DNA from: Catalinimonas niigatensis
GTDB taxonomy: Bacteria; Bacteroidota; Bacteroidia; Cytophagales; Cyclobacteriaceae
NCBI RefSeq assembly: GCF_030506285.1
Contig: NZ_CP119422.1
Location: 4,823,501-4,887,500 of the forward strand
DNA length: 64,000 bases
Direction of reading: 5' to 3'
Program-made: the position numbers and the translations under genes
The notes under the pieces: generated by a model
Seen by the model: the letters and a program-made list of their open reading frames with translations, nothing else
What the model was told of the DNA's origin: nothing
The model's database searches: none
In this document: positions 58,824 to 64,000 of the stretch, piece after piece
Layout: the number at the start of each line of letters is the position of its first letter
Position numbering within the stretch: the first letter of the stretch is position 1

Positions 58824-60302
58824 TTAATATGCTTTGGCAAAAATAACTCTCTGGCTGGAGGGCTTACCGGAATAAATACATTGACCATCTTCCTTCTCAC
58901 CCTGGAATGGAATGCATCGTATTGTAGCTTTTGTCTCATCTTTAATCCGAGTTTCTGTTTCGGCAGTACCATCCCAGTGAGCAAGGATAAATCCACCCTT
59001 CTCTTCCAGAATTTGTTTCATTTCTTCATAGCTATCCACCTTATATGTCTTCTCTTTTCTGAACTGAAACGCTTTATCGTAAATAGTTTGCTGCATTTCT
59101 TTCAGAAGATTTTTGATGGTGAGAGGAAGTCTTTCATCCGCTGAATAACTTTGCTTTTCCAGCGTATCCCGGCGCGCTATTTCTACGGTTCCATTTTCCA
59201 GATCCCGAGGCCCCATTGCTAATCGTAACGGCACTCCCTTCAGCTCATATTCGGCAAATTTCCACCCGGGCTTGTGAGTATCACGATCATCATACTTGAC
59301 GGAAACTCCTAGTTCTTCCAACTGCTCTTTGATCAGCAAAGCTTTTTCTGAAATAGCCTCAAGCTCTTCCTGTTTTCTAAAGATAGGCACAATGACTAGC
59401 TGGATAGGAGCCAACTTAGGAGGCAACACCAGCCCAAGATCATCAGAATGTGCCATGATCAAAGCACCCATCAGGCGAGTGCTTACCCCCCAGGAAGTTC
59501 CCCATACATGTTCCAGACCGCCCTCTTTGGTGGCAAACTTTACGTCAAAAGCTTTGGCAAAATTCTGTCCCAAAAAATGAGATGTACCGGTCTGCAATGC
59601 TTTTCCATCCTGCATCAATGCCTCAATACAATAGGTATCTACTGCCCCGGCAAAACGCTCACTTTCGGTTTTAATTCCTTTAACTACAGGTACAGCCATA
59701 TGTTCTTCGGCAAACTCAGCATACACATTCATCATGCGTATCGTTTCTTCTATCGCTTCTTCTTTGGTAGCATGTGCAGTATGCCCTTCTTGCCACAAAA
59801 ACTCTGCGGTACGCAGAAAGAGGCGTGTGCGCAACTCCCATCTTACTACATTGGCCCATTGGTTGATCAATAAAGGCAAATCTCGATAAGATTGTATCCA
59901 GTTGCGGTACGAATTCCATATGACAGTTTCTGAAGTGGGGCGCACAATAAGTTCTTCTTCCAGCTTAGCTTCCGGGTCAACGATCACTCCACTGCCATCT
60001 TCTGCATTTTTTAGGCGATGATGTGTAACTACAGCGCATTCTTTGGCAAAACCTTCTACGTGATCTGCTTCTTTACTCAGGTAAGATTTTGGGATAAAAA
60101 GAGGAAAGTAGGCATTTGAATGACCGGTAGCTTTGAACATTTTATCCAGTTGAGTTTGCATTTTCTCCCAAATAGCATAGCCATAGGGTTTAATTACCAT
60201 ACAGCCTCGTACTTCGGAAGGTTCTGCCAATTCGGCGCGTTTAACCAGCTCGTTATACCATGCTGAATAATCCTCGTTTCTCTTAGGTAATGCTTTGCTC
60301 AT
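58824..60302 (-). CDS. proS: Prolyl-tRNA synthetase (archaeal/eukaryotic type)
   Basis: 492 residues, short type without the bacterial editing insertion. Class II motifs: motif 1 region [22 protein letters not shown], motif 2 [17 protein letters not shown], and [11 protein letters not shown]. The anticodon domain follows, and the protein ends in Tyr as usual in this type. It charges tRNA-Pro. First gene of the proS-nfeD-floA operon; a TATCTTTG promoter element lies 65 bases before the start. Confidence 0.96.
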   Translation of the reverse strand: MSKALPKRNEDYSAWYNELVKRAELAEPSEVRGCMVIKPYGYAIWEKMQTQLDKMFKATGHSNAYFPLFIPKSYLSKEADHVEGFAKECAVVTHHRLKNAEDGSGVIVDPEAKLEEELIVRPTSETVIWNSYRNWIQSYRDLPLLINQWANVVRWELRTRLFLRTAEFLWQEGHTAHATKEEAIEETIRMMNVYAEFAEEHMAVPVVKGIKTESERFAGAVDTYCIEALMQDGKALQTGTSHFLGQNFAKAFDVKFATKEGGLEHVWGTSWGVSTRLMGALIMAHSDDLGLVLPPKLAPIQLVIVPIFRKQEELEAISEKALLIKEQLEELGVSVKYDDRDTHKPGWKFAEYELKGVPLRLAMGPRDLENGTVEIARRDTLEKQSYSADERLPLTIKNLLKEMQQTIYDKAFQFRKEKTYKVDSYEEMKQILEEKGGFILAHWDGTAETETRIKDETKATIRCIPFQGEKEDGQCIYSGKPSSQRVIFAKAY

Positions 60303-60366
60303 GAAATACTATTTGTTGGTACTATATTTGTGAATTTTCACTTAAAAATGATATATTAAGCACGGG

Positions 60367-60374
60367 CAAAGATA
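60367..60374 (-). promoter_or_regulatory. Candidate -7 element of proS operon promoter
   Basis: TATCTTTG on the minus strand matches TAnnTTTG, 65 bases before the proS ATG. The -33 element is not clear. Confidence 0.4.
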
Positions 60375-60447
60375 TTTATTACAAATCTATTTTCTTACTT
60401 TGCCGTATAATAATTATAGATTACTAGAATAAACGAGGAGGATATTT

Positions 60448-61719
60448 ATGAAAACTTACGGAACAACATTAACAGTCAGTCTGGCAGCGCTAATGCTGTT
60501 GGGGGCCTGTGCTACCTCAGATCAATATGCTCAAAGTAATGAGTATGATGATCTTTATTTTACAGCTAGTGATAGGCAAACAGTAGAATTCACAAAATTG
60601 AATGAACCCAAGGAGGCAGAGTATCAGCAAGGTTCATATGTATATGATCAACAGAGTTACTCTTCCAAGAATGTTAATCCTGAATATATTGAGAGATATA
60701 ATAATGCTGGTGAACAAGCAGTAGAAGAGAACTCAGTTCAGAATGATGAATATTATGTAGAAGATTATAACCGTGATGATTATTATACCGGCAGTGGTAA
60801 TCAACCACAGGTTGTGAATAATTTCTACGGTTCGCCCATGGGTTATAGCTCATTTGGTAGTCCATTCTATGGTGGAATGAATTCATTTTATGATCCTTTC
60901 TATGATCCATTTTGGGGACCCTCTGCTTCTATGTGGGGACGTCCAGGTTGGAACATGGGATTCTCTATGGGTTTTGGTATGGGATTCGGAAATGCCTGGG
61001 CTTATCGTCCGTGGAGAGATCCATTCTACAGCCCTTGGGGATTTAGAAGCCCATGGGGTTATCGTAACAGCTATTATGCAGGATTCTATGATGGCTACTA
61101 CGGTGGTTATTACAACAGGCCAGGGGTAATAGTAATTAACAATGGTGATTTAGGCGTAAATCGCCGCACAGTTACCAACGGAAGAAGTGTGCAAAGGGCC
61201 ACTCGTGCTACGATGAATACCAGAAGTAATAGTAACGTAGCAAGCGGACGTTCGCTAAATAGCAGAAGCAGAGCAACGGATGCTTCTAACCGTGCTATAA
61301 CGAACTCACGTTCAACAGCTGCTCGGAGCAATAGTAGAATCACTGATTCTCAGAACAAATATTACGAGCGTTCAAGAACTAACGCAAGATCAGCTGAGTC
61401 AAACAGAGTATATCGCACTTCTACTCCTACTAGCCGGAGCAGCAGAACATATTCTGCAAGTGAAGCTACAAGAAGTAGCAGAGACTACTCTACACGTCAG
61501 CGTAGCACGAGCCCTTCAAGAAGTTATTCTACCAGCCCTAGCTATAATAACAGTAGAAGTTCTTCGCCTAGCTACAATAGTGGCTCTCGCAATAACTCTT
61601 ACTCTACTCCTAGCAGAAGTAGCGGAAGCTATAATAGAAGTAGCAGCCCTGCTCCTAGTAGAAGTTCTGCTCCTAGCAGAAGTAGCGGAGGTGGACGTAG
61701 CTCACGTGGTGGTAATTAA
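60448..61719 (+). CDS. Low-complexity lipoprotein: Tyr/Gly/Phe-rich middle, Ser/Arg-rich tail
   Basis: 423 residues. The lipoprotein signal ends L-G-A-C (Cys21). Residues ~25-125 are acidic, Tyr/Asn/Gln-rich. Residues ~130-230 are Tyr/Phe/Gly/Pro/Trp-rich (F-Y-D-P-F-Y-D-P-F-W-G-P; G-F-S-M-G-F-G-M-G-F-G). Residues ~240-423 are Ser/Arg/Asn/Thr-rich to the end, strongly basic. There is no enzyme motif. Unusually for this genome, a full Shine-Dalgarno GAGGAGG (60435-60441) lies 6 bases before the ATG, hinting at high expression. It may be a surface adhesive or matrix-like protein. Confidence 0.85.
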   Translation: MKTYGTTLTVSLAALMLLGACATSDQYAQSNEYDDLYFTASDRQTVEFTKLNEPKEAEYQQGSYVYDQQSYSSKNVNPEYIERYNNAGEQAVEENSVQNDEYYVEDYNRDDYYTGSGNQPQVVNNFYGSPMGYSSFGSPFYGGMNSFYDPFYDPFWGPSASMWGRPGWNMGFSMGFGMGFGNAWAYRPWRDPFYSPWGFRSPWGYRNSYYAGFYDGYYGGYYNRPGVIVINNGDLGVNRRTVTNGRSVQRATRATMNTRSNSNVASGRSLNSRSRATDASNRAITNSRSTAARSNSRITDSQNKYYERSRTNARSAESNRVYRTSTPTSRSSRTYSASEATRSSRDYSTRQRSTSPSRSYSTSPSYNNSRSSSPSYNSGSRNNSYSTPSRSSGSYNRSSSPAPSRSSAPSRSSGGGRSSRGGN

Positions 61720-61751
61720 TTAGAAAGCCGAAAGGCAACAAAGCAACAACT

Positions 61752-61789
61752 AGTGTAGTAAGAGCGTTATCTTACTACACTATTTTTTT
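61752..61789 (+). terminator. Rho-independent terminator after lipoprotein gene
   Basis: Perfect 11-bp arms AGTGTAGTAAG (61752-61762) and CTTACTACACT (61771-61781) followed by A and T7. Confidence 0.9.
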
Positions 61790-61925
61790 GTCAATACGCC
61801 CCATTTTTATTTGAAATGAGCGATATTATTTTATCAACAGAATCCACCGAATAGGTATGAATGAAATAATTTTGTGAAGTTTCCAGCGGAAATTGCATGA
61901 GGTCTTTAAAATTAATTACAAGCAC

Positions 61926-63515
61926 ATGAAAATCTTATATAAACACTACACCTTAACGATGTTATTCTGCACTATGATGGCTGCAGGAGCTTATGCACAG
62001 ATAGCAGAAGATGCATTAATGATTAGTAGAACGGGACCTATAGGTACTGCCCGGATTCTGGGATTGGGCGGAGGTGGCGTAGCATTAGGAGGTGATGCCA
62101 GTTCAGCTTACATTAACCCTGCCGGATTGGGATTTTATAACCGTTCTCAACTGGTGCTTACCCCTTCTTTTCAAAATGCCAGAACCAATACCCGCTTCCT
62201 GGGCTCAAATTCCGAAACCTTTGATAATAATTTTAATGTTTCAAACTTTGGTATCGTCATTAATAATACTAAGGATGATATCATCCCGGCGGATTATCGG
62301 GGAGGCTCTTTTGCCATTACCTATAATCAGACAAACTCCTATAATGTAAACTATAGCTTCCAGGGAGAGAATGATTTTTCCTTGCTGGATGAATTTGCTT
62401 TGCAGGCCAATGGAGTAGGTTCTGATGAATTGTTTGAAAATGCAACAGACGGTTTCTTTCCTCGCTACATAGATGCTGCTTATGAAAATTATTTGATAAA
62501 TGCTTACCCTAATGACCCTGATTCCTATGTGGCTTCTATTCCATTAGGTACCAGAGCACTTCAGAATGGGCTTGTGGAGGAGATAGGAAGGCAAAGTGAA
62601 TGGGATTTCTCCTATGGGGGCAATTACAAAGATAAAATTTACTTTGGGGCAAGCGTAGGTTTTAGAAACTTTACCTATGAGAAAATCAGCACTTTTGATG
62701 AACAACCACTTTATACGGAGGAATATGCTGAAGACGGAGTGGGATTCCCATTTTTTCCGGTAGATAATCAATTGTCTATTGATTTTGTAGATTTCGTAAC
62801 TCTAAACGAGACTCTGAGAATAGACGGTAGTGGCATCAATGCTACTTTAGGTTTAATCTATCGTCCTGTCAATGAGCTTACCCTGGGATTTTCTTACAAA
62901 ACCCCTACTTTTTATAGCATCACCGAAGAGTACTTTTTTGATTTACGATCTTCTGTATTGGGTATACAGGAAAGTGATGATGATGCTCCATTTGATCTTA
63001 GTGACCCTGATCCTCTGCGAAGCCCCTCAAACTTTTCGGAATATACTCTCTCCACCCCTTCAAAAGTAAGTGGAGGATTTGCCTACTTCTTTGAAAAGTA
63101 CGGGTTCATCACAGCAGATGTAGAGTACGTCAATTATGCGGCAAATCGGTTTAGCTCCAACGAATTCAATACCGGGGATGTCAATACTGAGATAGATGAT
63201 GTTATGGAATCAGTAATCAATTATAAGGTAGGGGGTGAGTTCAGATATGATATTTTTCGTCTGAGAGCAGGTTATGCTATGTATACTGATCCTACACAAT
63301 ACGTAGAGGATAATCTGGACAGAGACCGTCAGGTGCTTTCGGGAGGTGTTGGTATTAGCACACCCAAATTCTTTGCCGACCTGGCAGTAGTAAATACTCA
63401 GTATTCTACTGATTTCTTTCCTTATCAGGGATCTTCTTATTTTCCGATAGAAGACATTCCGCAAACCGATAACAATACTACCAATGTTGTGCTGTCAGTA
63501 GGTTTTAATTTTTAG
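61926..63515 (+). CDS. Outer-membrane transport protein, OMPP1/FadL/TodX-like
   Basis: 529 residues from the ATG at 61926 (M-K-I-L-Y-K-H-Y), which starts a signal peptide ending G-A-Y-A-Q; the frame is open to 61893 but those 11 residues add nothing. The mature start (I-S-R-T-G-P-I-G-T-A-R-I-L-G-L-G-G-G-G-V-A-L-G-G-D-A-S-S-A-Y is the conserved block; N-P-A-G-L-G follows) is typical of the FadL/PorV-like barrel group. It ends with aromatic-rich strand V-V-L-S-V-G-F-N-F. It probably transports hydrophobic compounds across the outer membrane. Its last codons overlap aroK on the other strand. Confidence 0.85.
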   Translation: MKILYKHYTLTMLFCTMMAAGAYAQIAEDALMISRTGPIGTARILGLGGGGVALGGDASSAYINPAGLGFYNRSQLVLTPSFQNARTNTRFLGSNSETFDNNFNVSNFGIVINNTKDDIIPADYRGGSFAITYNQTNSYNVNYSFQGENDFSLLDEFALQANGVGSDELFENATDGFFPRYIDAAYENYLINAYPNDPDSYVASIPLGTRALQNGLVEEIGRQSEWDFSYGGNYKDKIYFGASVGFRNFTYEKISTFDEQPLYTEEYAEDGVGFPFFPVDNQLSIDFVDFVTLNETLRIDGSGINATLGLIYRPVNELTLGFSYKTPTFYSITEEYFFDLRSSVLGIQESDDDAPFDLSDPDPLRSPSNFSEYTLSTPSKVSGGFAYFFEKYGFITADVEYVNYAANRFSSNEFNTGDVNTEIDDVMESVINYKVGGEFRYDIFRLRAGYAMYTDPTQYVEDNLDRDRQVLSGGVGISTPKFFADLAVVNTQYSTDFFPYQGSSYFPIEDIPQTDNNTTNVVLSVGFNF

Positions 63516-64000
63516 AATCTTTTGCTTTAGGCGGTAGGGATATCAGGTGGATAATGCGCTCAGCAGTGACATAATCCCCTGATATTTCTATTTGAGACTG
63601 TTTGTAAAAAGGAATTCTATGCCTGAATTTTTTATCAAATTCTGCTACCAGATTTTCTGTATCCATTCCCTGAAACAAAGGACGCTCTACCATCCCTTTT
63701 TTAGACATACGATGGATAATTTCCTGAGAGGGAATATTGATAAAAACAGATAAACCCGCCTTATTCATCACCTTCATATTGTCATGAAAACAGGGAGTAC
63801 CCCCTCCGGTAGCCATCACAAAGTTTTCGTATTTATGAACAAGTTGATCAAGGGTATCACGTTCCAACTCACGAAAATAATCCTCTCCATGCTGCTGAAA
63901 TAGTTCTCTGATACTTGTATGAGTTATATGTTCAATTTCTACATCCAGATCAATAAAATGCATCTCCATAAGCCGGGCGATCTGTTTACCCAAAGTAGAC
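63505..64000 (-). CDS. aroK: Shikimate kinase (N-terminus beyond window)
   Basis: About 165 residues are present, read from S-T-L-G-K-Q-I-A-R-L at the right edge; the P-loop G-x-x-G-x-G-K lies just outside. Visible motifs: F-I-D-L-D-V-E-I-E (shikimate/Mg site), F-R-E-L-E-R-D-T-L, A-T-G-G-G-T-P at ~80 and R-P-L-F-Q-G (lid Arg). It phosphorylates shikimate at C3 with ATP on the chorismate pathway, which feeds TrpE. Its 3' end overlaps the convergent porin gene by 11 bases. Confidence 0.93.
   Translation of the reverse strand, partial: STLGKQIARLMEMHFIDLDVEIEHITHTSIRELFQQHGEDYFRELERDTLDQLVHKYENFVMATGGGTPCFHDNMKVMNKAGLSVFINIPSQEIIHRMSKKGMVERPLFQGMDTENLVAEFDKKFRHRIPFYKQSQIEISGDYVTAERIIHLISLPPKAKDSKN

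Noticed and set aside
1-64000. CRISPR arrays, insertion sequences or prophage genes
   Set aside because: No regularly spaced repeats, transposase, integrase, capsid or terminase-like proteins were found in any frame.

Overview
The window looks like chromosome of a Bacteroidota bacterium, most likely of the order Cytophagales. Several features point the same way. There are type IX secretion proteins (PorT and a TPR-PD40-OmpA protein with PorE architecture). Promoter candidates read TAnnTTTG, with TTTG about 19 bases upstream at the best one. Shine-Dalgarno sequences are almost absent. Also typical are the NagB-PIG-L fusion, the archaeal/eukaryotic-type ProS, WG-repeat and SusC-plug-like sequences, and moderate GC. 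No rRNA gene, intact tRNA, insertion sequence, CRISPR array or phage structural gene was seen. Both ends cut through genes: an ABC permease on the left and shikimate kinase on the right.

Layout. 1-1125: permease plus PadR regulator. 1257-4753: an accessory-looking block. It holds a compact leftward operon of four genes I cannot assign, a structured spacer between 19-bp direct repeats, a divergent pair of small DNA-binding proteins (RHH-like and XRE), and the 3' part of a tRNA with a terminator, which may be an attachment-site scar. 4881-12000: a DUF4139 protein with an inserted carboxypeptidase-regulatory/plug segment, the agmatine-to-putrescine pair aguA-aguB, a luciferase-like monooxygenase, a HAD phosphatase and a chagasin-like small protein. 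12000-28700 has an amino-sugar flavour: large secreted PIG-L deacetylase, Na+/solute symporter, DUF1080 lipoprotein, NagB-PIG-L fusion, GlmU-like protein and GlmS. Interspersed are a glyoxalase-fold protein, a desaturase, an ECF sigma factor, an M23 peptidase lipoprotein and a methyltransferase.

29252-37068: small membrane and PRC-barrel proteins, a 1892-residue alpha-2-macroglobulin, an unassigned structured RNA candidate and a SPOR protein. 37113-41852: trp operon trpE-trpG-trpD. It is preceded by a 24-codon leader peptide with three consecutive Trp codons and a terminator/antiterminator arrangement, that is, classical ribosome-mediated attenuation. The operon also carries a broken S23-type four-helix-bundle gene between inverted repeats and an ABM-domain protein, and is followed by aat.

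41976-47832: divergent nitrite-assimilation locus. nirB-nirD lies leftward. cobA, an outer-membrane protein, a siroheme synthase (dehydrogenase/chelatase) and DUF4202 lie rightward; CobA and the siroheme synthase supply the siroheme NirB needs. 47890-53649: DUF2256-coupled cryptochrome, PorT, UbiE and a PorE-like protein. 54230-64000: DUF2383 protein, WG-repeat protein, proS-nfeD-floA operon, Ser/Arg-rich lipoprotein, OMPP1/FadL-like porin and aroK.

The strongest candidates for something new or worth testing are the trp attenuator with a nearly leaderless leader peptide, the structured RNA at 36295-36506, and the unassigned four-gene operon with its neighbouring structured spacer and tRNA scar. 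All calls are from reading the sequence; no database search was run.
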